Assembly: GCA_025356075.1 (NCBI GenBank)
Contig: JANXUT010000064.1
Coordinates: 1 to 64,000 of the forward strand
Source of the DNA: Pseudomonadota bacterium
GTDB lineage: Bacteria; Pseudomonadota; Gammaproteobacteria; Steroidobacterales; Steroidobacteraceae
DNA length: 64,000 nucleotides
Direction of reading: 5' to 3'
Part shown: in pieces, positions 1 through 8,442 of the stretch
Numbering within the stretch: position 1 is the first letter of the stretch
How the letters are laid out: each line of letters starts with the position of its first letter
The notes under the pieces: generated by a model
Told to the model about the DNA's origin: nothing
The model's database searches: none
Seen by the model: the letters and a program-made list of their open reading frames with translations, nothing else
Made by a program: the position numbers and the translations under genes

Positions 1-325
1 TCTTGTAGCCTTGCGGCCAGAAGTTGCCACCGCCGGAGATGGCCACGATGCGAACGGCGGGGAATTCCTCCTTCACCGCCGCAATCAGCGCCGCGCCGTT
101 CTCCTTCGGCATGATCATGTCGGTGATCACGAGCTCGACCGGCTCGGCACGCAGCTCCTCGAGCGCCTGCTCGGCGTAGGCCGCGACGCGCACCGCGTAG
201 CCCGCCCGCTCGAGGACGCGGCTCATCGCCGAGCGCACGTCGGGCTCGTCATCAACGATGAGCAGGCGCCCGAGCGATCCGGGTACCGGCCGAGACTTTG
301 GCAGACTCGTGGGGCTGTTGCTCAT
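1..325 (-). CDS. Response regulator, receiver domain (partial, 3' end outside window)
   Basis: The first 108 residues are visible and form most of a CheY-like receiver domain. The acidic pair DD sits in LLIVDDEPDV near residues 21-30 and the phospho-acceptor is D69 in LVITDMIMP. The start ATG overlaps the stop of the upstream kinase gene by 4 bases (ATGA), so the two are probably translated together and form a cognate pair. About 15 residues precede the domain. The window ends after residues FWPQGYK, so I cannot tell whether an output domain follows or whether it is a stand-alone receiver. Partner and family are clear; the target is unknown. Confidence 0.9.
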   Translation of the reverse strand, partial: MSNSPTSLPKSRPVPGSLGRLLIVDDEPDVRSAMSRVLERAGYAVRVAAYAEQALEELRAEPVELVITDMIMPKENGAALIAAVKEEFPAVRIVAISGGGNFWPQGYK

Positions 326-1824
326 CGGGCGCTCCTCATAGGCTCTGGCTCCGCGGCCAAATTGTGTGCATCGGCTCTCTGACCGGTCGGGAATCGGACC
401 CGGAACGTGGCTCCCTCGCCGGGGTTCGAATCGACGACGATGGATGCGCCGAAGCTCGTCGCGATGCCGTGGGCGACCGCGAGCCCGAGGCCGGTGCCGG
501 AGCCGACCTCGCGCGTCGTAAAGAAAGGCTCGAAGATTCTCTCGACCGTCGCCGAGTCCATGCCGTGCCCGGTGTCGGCGACGTAGAGTTCGACGATCGG
601 CGGGACGACGGATCGATCGACACGAACGCCGATCGTCAGCACGCCGCCGGTCGCCTGCATGGCCTGAAACGCGTTGGTGCAGAGGTTCATGATCAACTGC
701 GTCAGCAGGCCCTGGTCGGCGAGCACCGTCGGGATGTCGGCGGCGAGCTCCTGCCGGACATCGATGCTCGCGGGCACGAGTGCCGTGAAGAGCTTGAGCG
801 CTTCGTCGACCGCGCTTTCGAGCCTGACGGGCCCCAGGCGAGTCGAGTCGAAGTCGCGGCTGAATACGAGCACCTTGCGCACGATATCGCGCGCGCGCTT
901 CGCGGCCGAGAGCACGCCTTGCAGCTGCTCGGCGTCGGAGCTGCCCTCAGGCGCATCGAGCAGCAACGACTCGGTGTAAAGGATGATCGGCACCAACGCG
1001 TTGTTGAACTCGTGCGCCACGCCGCCCGCGAGCGTGCCGACGGTCTCGAGACGGTGCCGGCGTCGCAACTGCACCTCGAGCGTGCGCCGCTCCGACTCGA
1101 CCGCCTCCTTGGCCACTATCTCCTGGCGAAGGCGCTCGCTGACACCGACGAGCTCGCCACGCATCCGGTCGAGGTCGCGGCCAAGTTCCACGACCTCGCG
1201 CAGCGAAGTCGTGGCGGCGAGGTGCAGCGCGTAGTCCCCGGAGGCGACCCGGCGCGAACGCTGCTGTAGTTCGGTCAGCGGTCGGGAGAGCCAGCGGCCG
1301 ACTAGGAGCGCCAACACCATGGTCGAGGCGAAGTAAGCCGCCAGCACAGCGAGCACGCGCGAGCGGGCCTCGGCAATCTCGGCCGTGAGCGTGCGCTCGT
1401 CAAAGCCGAGCCACAGTTCCGCCTGGCGCCCGGCGTGGTCAAGCGGCAGCATGATGAAATAGACCTCGTCGTCGCCCTGCCCGACATCGAGGTCCTGGTG
1501 CGGCGGACGCTGCACGCCAGCGAGGCCGAGTTCGCTGCGGATGTCGCGGCCGCCGGCGCGAAGCTCCGCGTATGCGCCATCGCCACGCAGGATCGCCGAG
1601 TCGAGCAGTGCCTTCGAACGTTCCGGCGAGTCGAGCGCATCGCCAAGCTCGAACTGATCGGCGACCACGCGGGCGAATCCCCGTACCTGCTCGAGAAACT
1701 GATCGACCTGGCTGCGCTCGACCACGTGCATGACGCCGAAGAAGAGCAACGGCAGCAGCACGCCGTGCGCGAGCAGCATAAGCAGCGAGATTCGCGAGGC
1801 GAGCGTGGAGGTCAGTCGCGCCAT
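322..1824 (-). CDS. Membrane sensor histidine kinase (NtrB-like core)
   Basis: A 500-residue transmembrane kinase. A first membrane helix lies near residues 13-38, a sensor segment of about 110 residues follows, then a second helix near 155-178 and a HAMP-like linker. The phospho-acceptor is H271 in GGVAHEFNNAL, a form common in NtrB/hybrid-type kinases. The ATPase domain shows the N box (NLCTNAFQAM), the G1 box (DTGHGMD) and the G2 box (GTGLGLAVAHGI). Its start lies 13 bases inside the end of the PstS-like gene, and its stop overlaps the response regulator start, so it belongs to a four-gene operon. The likely role is sensing a periplasmic signal tied to the binding protein or porin encoded upstream; the ligand is unknown. 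Confidence 0.93.
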   Translation of the reverse strand: MARLTSTLASRISLLMLLAHGVLLPLLFFGVMHVVERSQVDQFLEQVRGFARVVADQFELGDALDSPERSKALLDSAILRGDGAYAELRAGGRDIRSELGLAGVQRPPHQDLDVGQGDDEVYFIMLPLDHAGRQAELWLGFDERTLTAEIAEARSRVLAVLAAYFASTMVLALLVGRWLSRPLTELQQRSRRVASGDYALHLAATTSLREVVELGRDLDRMRGELVGVSERLRQEIVAKEAVESERRTLEVQLRRRHRLETVGTLAGGVAHEFNNALVPIILYTESLLLDAPEGSSDAEQLQGVLSAAKRARDIVRKVLVFSRDFDSTRLGPVRLESAVDEALKLFTALVPASIDVRQELAADIPTVLADQGLLTQLIMNLCTNAFQAMQATGGVLTIGVRVDRSVVPPIVELYVADTGHGMDSATVERIFEPFFTTREVGSGTGLGLAVAHGIATSFGASIVVDSNPGEGATFRVRFPTGQRADAHNLAAEPEPMRSAR

Positions 1825-2252
1825 AGCACGCGCAGTATCTTGAATCGCCGGTCGTTGGCGACATCCTTGGCCCAGGCGATGCTGACCGCGGCCGGATCGC
1901 CCGCCACCGCGTTCAGCAACTCCGTCTTGGAGTTGTAGACCGCCGGCCGCCGGCCGCCCTGCTGCAGCGTGATGAGCAGAAGCCTGCGGACGTAGGCGCT
2001 CTCAGGCATGGCGATGACGTTTTGCAGGAACGCCTCGTGCACGCGGCTGTCGCTGTAGTTGTCGAGGGCGCGTAGCGTCCTGTCGTTTCGAATCACCGTC
2101 AGGCCAAGGAACAGCTCGCGCACCTCGATCGTCTCGAGGCGCGCGACCGGGCTGTCCGCGCTCACGAATAGCACGAGGCTTTCATCGGCCCGCGCCGATG
2201 GTCCGGCGCAGAGCATGAGCGCCGCGAGCGTCGCTATGACGGCGATCTTCAC
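1812..2252 (-). CDS. Small PstS-like periplasmic binding protein
   Basis: 146 residues with a signal peptide (KIAVIATLAALMLCAGPSARA) followed by a short binding-protein-like fold. Segments such as ARLETIEVRELFLG and AVSIAWAKDV resemble the phosphate ABC substrate-binding superfamily, but the protein is about half the usual PstS length. I chose the GTG at 2252 because it overlaps the upstream stop as GTGA and starts directly at the signal peptide; longer forms add an arginine-rich unlikely N-terminus. No ABC transporter membrane or ATPase gene is nearby, which favours a sensory or accessory role with the downstream kinase over true uptake. That role is inferred. Confidence 0.75.
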   Translation of the reverse strand: MKIAVIATLAALMLCAGPSARADESLVLFVSADSPVARLETIEVRELFLGLTVIRNDRTLRALDNYSDSRVHEAFLQNVIAMPESAYVRRLLLITLQQGGRRPAVYNSKTELLNAVAGDPAAVSIAWAKDVANDRRFKILRVLWRD

Positions 2253-3364
2253 GGCACTACGCCGCTCCACTGCAACCGTATCTCGTTGAAGTCGCCGGCC
2301 AGGTTGGTAGCGCGCGCGGCCTCGAGCGTCAGCGCATGGTTGCGTGCCACATCCCATCGCAGGCCGACGAGCTTGCGGCGCAACTCGAATTCGCGCCGCT
2401 GGAACGTCAGGTAGGTGGACGCGCCGGCTTTCTGTGACGTCTCGACGCGGCCGTAGACCCGAAGCGCGTGAGGCAGCGTGCGCTCCGCCTGCAGGTACCC
2501 GGCCCCGAAGTTCTCGTGCCGCGTCTGCGGGCCTGAGTTGAGGTCGACGTCGATGTCGTACCAGGTCGCTTGCAAGCGCCAGTCGTGACGATCGAGCGTC
2601 ACAAAGGCGCCGACTACGTTGAGTCCTACATCGTCCGCTTGCAGCAGCGCCGCAACCCCAGCGTCGCGCACGTTGACGTCGTGTCGCGCCGCGACGATGC
2701 CCACCGCGTCCTCGCCGAGGAGATCCGGGAGGAAGCTCGCCCGCCCTGACCAGGACGCGCGGTGGCCGCCGATATTGGACTTGAACACGCCGATCGGGGA
2801 CATCGCTCCGTCTGTTATGACCGGCGCCGCGCCCCCACCGAGCGAGAGCGTGAGACCGCCGGTGGACCCGAGCGAACCGCGCGTCTCGAGGAGTGCGCCG
2901 ACGATGTGCTGGGGGACTAGCCCGCCTTCATCCTCCCAGTGCTCGATATTCGGCCGCGTAATCGCGGTTTGCAGGAATTGTCCGTGGTGGTGCTGCGTGT
3001 TCCAGGCGCTTGCGGGCTGGTGGAAGCGTCCCGCCCAGATCAGCGTGTTCTCGCCGAACTCCCAGCCAAACTGTGCCCGCTCGACTTCAAGCTCGTTGGT
3101 CGCGATGAACGTCTCCGCCAGCATCCGGAAGTGCCCAGTGGAATGCGAGTACAGGACGTCGGCGCTGACGTAGTCGAAATCCTTCTGTGGTGCAACGTCG
3201 GAGTCGGAGCGGACGCGCTCCTGGCCGGTCAGGAAGACGAGCCAGTCGGAGTCGCTTCCGTGGTGGTGATCTTCGGCGCGCACGGCCGACGATGCGAAAG
3301 TCGCCACGACGGCAGCGAGGACGACCGTCCTCGCGCGCAAGAGTAGGTCGTGTAGGTATGGCAT
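2249..3364 (-). CDS. Exported porin-like outer-membrane protein
   Basis: 371 residues with a signal peptide ending near VRAEDHHHG. The rest is rich in alternating polar and hydrophobic strands with many aromatic residues, as in beta-barrel outer-membrane proteins. Two histidine clusters occur (AEDHHHGSD near the mature N-terminus and NTQHHHGQF). No specific family was recognised; it could be a distant phosphate- or anion-selective porin, which would fit the PstS-like gene that follows with a GTGA overlap. First gene of the four-gene operon that ends with the kinase and regulator. The ATG at 3364 has AGGGA about 9 bases upstream. Confidence 0.7.
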   Translation of the reverse strand: MPYLHDLLLRARTVVLAAVVATFASSAVRAEDHHHGSDSDWLVFLTGQERVRSDSDVAPQKDFDYVSADVLYSHSTGHFRMLAETFIATNELEVERAQFGWEFGENTLIWAGRFHQPASAWNTQHHHGQFLQTAITRPNIEHWEDEGGLVPQHIVGALLETRGSLGSTGGLTLSLGGGAAPVITDGAMSPIGVFKSNIGGHRASWSGRASFLPDLLGEDAVGIVAARHDVNVRDAGVAALLQADDVGLNVVGAFVTLDRHDWRLQATWYDIDVDLNSGPQTRHENFGAGYLQAERTLPHALRVYGRVETSQKAGASTYLTFQRREFELRRKLVGLRWDVARNHALTLEAARATNLAGDFNEIRLQWSGVVP

Positions 3365-3927
3365 CTGTCGAATCCCTGGTCCACCGGGGCGCCAGTGTGG
3401 CCGGACCCCGTTTTGATGACCACGCTAGCATGGACTACGCTGTCACCCTCGATCGTGGCGGCGGGTCGCATTGGCGGGGCCGCGTCCTCATTATGTCCGC
3501 GGCTGCGGGGCCCGCAGGCCCACGTCAGGACGCGCCGTTCATCCCACATCCAGCGGCGCCCCCCAATGACCGGGTTCGGGCGCCGTGGCTCGATGTCCGT
3601 CCAGGATGCCATTCGGACGCCACCGGTCCGTGGGATCGATCGCATCGTTCGCCTTGGCGCTCGCCCCGGACCCCGCACCCCAGAAGTCACGGCCCCCGTG
3701 TCCCGTCGCGATTGGCGATGGTGAATCCGACTGGTGGACGCGACGCCAGGGATCACCGGCACGAAGGCGGTAGGCAAAGCCCGCTTCGCCCCCGCGTAGC
3801 TAGCACCATGCGCTCGCCGGGCGCAATCGCGCGGCGGCGCAGGATTTTCATGAGAACGGCGAACAACCGGCCCTAACCGCGAATCGGGATGCGCGGCTCC
3901 TCCTCGACCACCTCGCGACGATGGCGG
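3365..3927. other. Intergenic region without a convincing gene
   Basis: 563 bases between the porin-like gene and the first FKBP gene. Open frames exist on both strands because of the high GC content, but their translations are arginine/proline-rich and show no domain, signal peptide or ribosome-binding site. It presumably holds the promoter of the porin operon (reading left) near 3370-3450; no clear -10/-35 pair was found. Confidence 0.6.
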
Positions 3928-4719
3928 CTACTTCGGCGCTGGCGCTGGTGCTGGTGCTGGTTTTGAGATCACGCCCGCATTTGCGTTCACAGGCTCGATG
4001 TCGAGCACCTCGACCTCAAAGACGAGCAACGAGTTCGGCGGAATTGCCGGCGGTGGCTTCGAGCCGTAGGCGAGCTCGGGCGGCACGAACAGCTTCCACT
4101 GCGCGCCCTTTCCCATCAGCCCGAGCGCTTCACGCCAGCCCGCGATGACTCCGCTCGGCGTCAAGGTGGCCGGCTGGCCGTGCGCATAGGAACTGTCGAA
4201 TTCCGTCCCGTCGAGAAGCCGCCCGCGGTATTGCACGGTGTACCGGTCGCTGGGGCTCGCCGTCGGCGCGGGATTCGCGCCCGGCACCACGACCGTGTAC
4301 TGCAGGCCCGATGCTGTCGTCGTGACCTTCGGGTCCTTGCCGTTCTTGGCGAGGAATTCACGGGCGGCCTGCTGGTTGTGCTCGCCGAACGCGGCGACCG
4401 CGTTACGCACGAACTCGGTCGCGGCCTTGCGGTCCTCCTCGCTCGGCTTCTTCCCGCCGATGCTGTCGTGCAGGCCGCGCATGAGCGCCGCCTCCGAGAC
4501 GGCACTCGTGAGGCCCGAGTCATGCCACTGGCTGCCGATCATGAGGCCGAGGCTGTAGCTCGGGGCATCCGCGGCCGGCGCCGGTTGCACCGCCGGCGCG
4601 GCGGTCTTTGCGGTCGGCGCGGCGGCGCCGGCAGTCACGGGCGACACGATCGCCGCGGCTGCTACGCCGAAGGCCACCGCCAGCGTCGGCAGCCGGAATG
4701 CTCCTGAATTCTTGCTCAT
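3928..4719 (-). CDS. FKBP-type peptidyl-prolyl isomerase, Mip/FklB type
   Basis: A 263-residue exported prolyl isomerase. After a signal peptide (residues 1-31) and an Ala/Pro linker comes the helical FKBP N-terminal dimerisation domain (about 55-145), then the FKBP catalytic domain (about 150-250). Recognisable catalytic-pocket blocks are TVQYRGRLLDGTEFDSS, GVIAGWREAL and VPPELAYGSKP. The tail ends in a PAPAPAPAPK repeat. AGGAG lies 8 bases before the ATG. Divergently arranged with a paralogue at 4942. It probably helps fold proteins in the periplasm; the abundance of exported proteins in the following genes gives it plausible clients, but no link is proven. Confidence 0.93.
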   Translation of the reverse strand: MSKNSGAFRLPTLAVAFGVAAAAIVSPVTAGAAAPTAKTAAPAVQPAPAADAPSYSLGLMIGSQWHDSGLTSAVSEAALMRGLHDSIGGKKPSEEDRKAATEFVRNAVAAFGEHNQQAAREFLAKNGKDPKVTTTASGLQYTVVVPGANPAPTASPSDRYTVQYRGRLLDGTEFDSSYAHGQPATLTPSGVIAGWREALGLMGKGAQWKLFVPPELAYGSKPPPAIPPNSLLVFEVEVLDIEPVNANAGVISKPAPAPAPAPK

Positions 4720-4899
4720 CGTAGCTCCTAGGAAAACGGTTCGCGGAGCTTACCGCGGTGGCGGCCCCGGCGCGCCGCTTCACGCGGCGTATTTCGGCAG
4801 CGTCCGTGTCTCCCGCTGGCCAGGGCGCGCTCGTGCCGCTCGCCAGGCCGCGAGCACCCTTGCGTCAAGCACCGATCGAGGCGTCGCCGGTCGCGCGGA

Positions 4900-4905
4900 T
4901 ATACT
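4900..4905 (+). promoter_or_regulatory. Possible -10 element of the second FKBP gene
   Basis: TATACT lies 37 bases before the ATG at 4942, in an otherwise very GC-rich spacer. No good -35 hexamer is at the right distance, so this is only a candidate. Confidence 0.3.
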
Positions 4906-4941
4906 AGCCTCGCTACCACCGCCCGCCGCCACGGACCGCCC

Positions 4942-5751
4942 ATGACGACCGACAGAATGTGTCGCTTCGCTCCGCTTGTCGCACTCGCGCTCTGCTGTGT
5001 CGCGGCCCCCCTGACGGCCGCCGCGAACCCGCCCGCCGCACCGCCCGCACCGCCCGCGCCAGTCCGGGACGCCGCGACGTCGGACGATCCCAGCTTCAAC
5101 CTTGGCCTCGTGCTCGGCAATCAGCTCGAGCACAGCGGACTCGCCGGCAAGGTCAAGCTCGACGCGCTGGTGCGCGGGATGCGACGGGGACTCGCCGGCG
5201 CCCCGGTCTCTGCCGAGGAGCGCGCACAGGCGACGCAGTTCATGCGCGGCGCACGCGACACGCTCGCGGACCGGAACCGAGCGGCGGCGAAGGGCTTTCT
5301 TGCCAAGAACAAGGCCGCAAGCGGCGTGCAAACGACCGCGTCGGGACTTGAGTACCGGGTGATCAGCGACGGCGACCTGTTACGCGCGACGCCCCGGACC
5401 GCGGATCAGGTCACCGTGCGCTACCGTGCCTCGCTTCTCGACGGCACGACATTCGACAGTTCCGATGCGCATGCCGAGGCCGCCACTTTCAAGATGACAT
5501 CGATGCTGAAGGGATGGCAGGAGGCGCTCCTGAAAATGCACCCGGGCTCGAAGTGGCAGCTGTGGGTCCCGCCGGAACTCGCCTACGATGCGCATTCACC
5601 GCCGGGAATTCCTCCCGGCGCCCTCATCCTATATGAGCTCGAACTCATCAAGGTCGAGGCGCCGCCCGTCGATCCGTTGCTGCTACGCAAGGGCGCCAGC
5701 AAGCCGGCGGCAGCGGCTCCGGCTGCCAAACCCGCCGCGCCGCCTCGCTGA
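4942..5751 (+). CDS. FKBP-type peptidyl-prolyl isomerase, paralogue
   Basis: A 269-residue exported protein with the same plan as its divergent neighbour: signal peptide (about 1-26), Pro/Ala linker, FKBP N-terminal helical domain (about 48-130) and FKBP domain (about 135-230). Pocket blocks are VTVRYRASLLDGTTFDSS, MLKGWQEAL and VPPELAYDAHSPPGIPPG. Relative to the first copy the flap has changed (YGSK to YDAH) and the tail is Ala/Lys/Pro-rich. Head-to-head duplication followed by divergence is the simplest reading. Activity is likely, substrate unknown. Confidence 0.92.
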   Translation: MTTDRMCRFAPLVALALCCVAAPLTAAANPPAAPPAPPAPVRDAATSDDPSFNLGLVLGNQLEHSGLAGKVKLDALVRGMRRGLAGAPVSAEERAQATQFMRGARDTLADRNRAAAKGFLAKNKAASGVQTTASGLEYRVISDGDLLRATPRTADQVTVRYRASLLDGTTFDSSDAHAEAATFKMTSMLKGWQEALLKMHPGSKWQLWVPPELAYDAHSPPGIPPGALILYELELIKVEAPPVDPLLLRKGASKPAAAAPAAKPAAPPR

Positions 5752-5769
5752 GTCGTGGGCAATCGCCGC

Positions 5770-7500
5770 CTACGGAATCGTCCAGTTTCCGTCCGGCGCG
5801 ACGAAGTTACCGGTTGGTGTCGCCCACTTGACGAGGAATCCACCCTTCGAGGCGAAGCGCTGACCCGTCGCAAGGGCGAGCCTCGGGTAGTATCCCGTCA
5901 CGATGCGGTGCTCAACCTGCAGCACCGCGCGCTCAACGAAGTAGTCGCGCACGAAGGCGTCGCCCATGTGCTTCAGCACTTCGGATGCGAGGCCGAGCGC
6001 GAGATAGGTGTCGACCTGTGACTGCTCGGCCACCAGCGGGATGTGGCGAGCCATGAACCAGCCGATCGCGAAATCAACGCGGACCCGACGGCGATCCGGC
6101 AGGTCGAAGAGATACGCGATCCGCGTCCGCTCGCGCCAGGCTGCCGGCACCGGGGCGCGTTCGAGGGACCCCAGGAGCCCCGAGAGGTAGACGCGGTTCG
6201 CCGCGGGCGCGACACCGAGCGCAGCGAGGTCTTTGGGCCTCAGCCACAGCACCAGGCGCTCGGCGCTCCCCGCTCGATGAACGGCATTGGCAACGCCCGC
6301 ACCGGCGGAGCCGGTGAGCACCTGGCTCGAGACCTTGATGCCGCTGTCTTTGAGCAATGCGGCGAGCTCGGCTGCCGCGGCTTCGCCGACGTCGCCCGCG
6401 CGATAGATCTGGGTCACCGATTGCGGCACGGCACCGGCAGTCGTCTCGCGCAGCGCCTTGGCGACGAGGCCGGCCTCGAGCAGCACGCCGCGCGAGAAAT
6501 AGATCGAGTAGAAATCGCTTTCATTGACGACGGGCAGCTCCAAGTTCGGGAACAGGCACGGCACGCCCGCGTGCTCGCAGAACGCATGTACCGGCGCCCA
6601 GTTGCCGCCGCCGAGTCCCGACAGCACCGCGAACACGGGCTCGCGCTCGAGGTGCCGCTCGAGCTGTTGCTGCCAGCCGGACGCGGGGCCGGTGAGCTCC
6701 CAGACGTGGAGTTCCCAACGCCGGTGCACCATGAACATCGCGCGGCTGTAGGCGGTCTTCGCGGAGGTGCGCATCGCCGGCACCGGGACCATCTGCCGGA
6801 CGTTGCGATCGGCGAAGAAATGCTTCATCACGTCGAGGACGCCGGCACGCTTCACAGGATCGGCGTCCGGCGTGATGATCGTCGCGAAGTGCAGCGTCGA
6901 GTCCGTGACACCCGGCACGCGTTGCTGGTCAAGGTGCTTCAGGTAGCCGGTCAACGCCGCCATGTCCTGGTCGCCGAGTGCGTATTGCGGCATCAGGTAG
7001 CTGAACCGCTGGCCGTCGGGATCCACTCCCTCGCGGATTGCGCGTGCGAGGAGCTCGTCCGAATACGGCGAGCGGTTGCCGCGCATGCCCTCGACGAACG
7101 GCAGGTCGCCATCGTCGCCGTCCTTCGGCAGCGGCCTGGTCAGGTAGCGGCCGGTGATCGGCGGCACGGTCGTGCGGCCTTCGGGACCACCGAGACCGCT
7201 GCGCTGGTGGCAGTTGACGCAGGCCGCCGTAGCGCCCTCGGCGTTTGCCGCGCCGCTGCGCAGCGCCACGATCGGCTCCCCCGATCCGAGCAGGCCACGG
7301 CGAAAAATCACCTCGCCGGCGGAATTGGACGCGGCCAGCTCGGTAGCGGTCCCGCCTGCGGGCGCGCCAAGCGCGGGCATTGTGAGGACGAACGCGAATG
7401 CGAGAGCCACGTGCCGCAGGCTTCGCCTCGGTGTCACGAACTGGGCGAGGCCCCCTCCGTCGTCGACCGGCGCGCAGAAGATCGGCGATGCGAAACGCAT
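5770..7500 (-). CDS. Cytochrome c domain fused to a periplasmic binding-protein fold
   Basis: 576 residues, exported. A hydrophobic segment at about 31-48 is followed by a class I cytochrome c domain: haem motif CVNCH at 94-98, a GLGGPEGR segment, and a likely axial Met in SYLMPQYALGDQDM. The remaining ~370 residues resemble a type 1 periplasmic binding fold (ABC substrate or receptor-like), with blocks FAVLSGLGGG and CEHAGVPCLFPNLELPVVNESDFY. The start is uncertain: ATG at 7500, 8 bases after the upstream stop, or GTG at 7437 directly before the hydrophobic segment. It ends an operon of exported proteins. Likely role: periplasmic electron carrier whose binding domain senses or holds a small ligand; this is inference. 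Confidence 0.85.
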   Translation of the reverse strand: MRFASPIFCAPVDDGGGLAQFVTPRRSLRHVALAFAFVLTMPALGAPAGGTATELAASNSAGEVIFRRGLLGSGEPIVALRSGAANAEGATAACVNCHQRSGLGGPEGRTTVPPITGRYLTRPLPKDGDDGDLPFVEGMRGNRSPYSDELLARAIREGVDPDGQRFSYLMPQYALGDQDMAALTGYLKHLDQQRVPGVTDSTLHFATIITPDADPVKRAGVLDVMKHFFADRNVRQMVPVPAMRTSAKTAYSRAMFMVHRRWELHVWELTGPASGWQQQLERHLEREPVFAVLSGLGGGNWAPVHAFCEHAGVPCLFPNLELPVVNESDFYSIYFSRGVLLEAGLVAKALRETTAGAVPQSVTQIYRAGDVGEAAAAELAALLKDSGIKVSSQVLTGSAGAGVANAVHRAGSAERLVLWLRPKDLAALGVAPAANRVYLSGLLGSLERAPVPAAWRERTRIAYLFDLPDRRRVRVDFAIGWFMARHIPLVAEQSQVDTYLALGLASEVLKHMGDAFVRDYFVERAVLQVEHRIVTGYYPRLALATGQRFASKGGFLVKWATPTGNFVAPDGNWTIP

Positions 7501-7508
7501 CGTGCGCG

Positions 7509-8414
7509 CTACGGCTGCGGTGGCGGAGGCTGCGCGGGCGGCGGCGGCGTGGGCTGGGGCAGCGGTCGCCCCTGCGGCGCCTGCGCGGCCGACGCGACGC
7601 CGCGCGTATCGACCACGATCGCGCCGCGGCGCTTCGGCAGGATCACCGGCTTCTCGAAGGTCTTGTCATCGATCGGCGGATTGATCGCGACTTTTTCGAT
7701 TACTAGCTTGTTGGAGACCTTGTTAGCACCCGCGGCCGTCTCGATGATGACCGGGAGCGTCAGGCCCTTGAATTCGCGGTAGTCGCGGTAGTACATCGAG
7801 GTAGTCGCGGCGCGCCCCGCGGAAGAGCGTACTTCGCGATCAAAGCGGAGCTCGAGGAAAGTCGTCGCGTCGACCCACAGCTGTCCGCCGTCCCCGGTCG
7901 AGAGCCGGACCGTCAGGACGTACGCATCATGGCCGTCGACGGTGTCGAGGCCGGCAACCCTGAACGTCGCCTTGCGCGCTGCGTAGTACATGAGCGGGCC
8001 GTCGATGACCTGGGCACCGCGGGCGTAGTTGAGCTCCTCCGCCGTGTAGTCCTCGACGGTCGGCACGCCGCGAACGTCCGGATGCATTTTCCAGCCATTG
8101 GTCCCGTCGTAGATCCTGAGCGAGCGACCCGAGGCCGTCGCAATCTCGAAGCGCGTCCGATCGGGACGCTTGAGCTCGAGGAGGAATGGCAGCTTGCGCT
8201 CCGGGTTCGACGAGCTCTCGGTGTGTCCCGACCAGACCATCGTCTCGGCCTTCTTCCAGGCATCGTTGCCGCCGCGAACCTTGGCATTGCGCGCGATGAT
8301 CTCTGCCGCGGTGAGCTTCGGCGGCTGCGCCTGCGCGGCCGCCGGCGCCTGCACCTGTGCCTGCGCGGTAACGGCGAGGCTCGTGGCGAGAAGCCAGGCG
8401 AAGATGCGTGTCAT
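7509..8414 (-). CDS. LolA-like exported protein with Pro-rich tail (copy 1)
   Basis: 301 residues with a signal peptide (RIFAWLLATSLAVTAQA). The mature part has the feel of the LolA/LolB/outer-membrane lipoprotein-sorting superfamily: AEIIARNAKVRGGNDAWKK, then repeated antiparallel strands including WVDATTFLELRFDRE and a STSMYYRDYREFKGLTLP-type block. The C-terminus is a proline/glutamine run. I chose ATG 8414 because it starts the signal peptide; an upstream ATG adds an arginine-rich extension. It is clearly a paralogue of the preceding gene (8443-9198). Function is not established; lipoprotein or lipid handling at the outer membrane is possible. Confidence 0.8.
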   Translation of the reverse strand: MTRIFAWLLATSLAVTAQAQVQAPAAAQAQPPKLTAAEIIARNAKVRGGNDAWKKAETMVWSGHTESSSNPERKLPFLLELKRPDRTRFEIATASGRSLRIYDGTNGWKMHPDVRGVPTVEDYTAEELNYARGAQVIDGPLMYYAARKATFRVAGLDTVDGHDAYVLTVRLSTGDGGQLWVDATTFLELRFDREVRSSAGRAATTSMYYRDYREFKGLTLPVIIETAAGANKVSNKLVIEKVAINPPIDDKTFEKPVILPKRRGAIVVDTRGVASAAQAPQGRPLPQPTPPPPAQPPPPQP

Positions 8415-8442
8415 GGCGGTCGTCCCGTGCGCGACCGGCGAC

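Noticed and set aside
3187-3876. Open frames crossing 3365-3927 on both strands
   Set aside because: Arg/Pro-rich translations, no ribosome-binding site, no domain, partly antisense to the porin-like gene.
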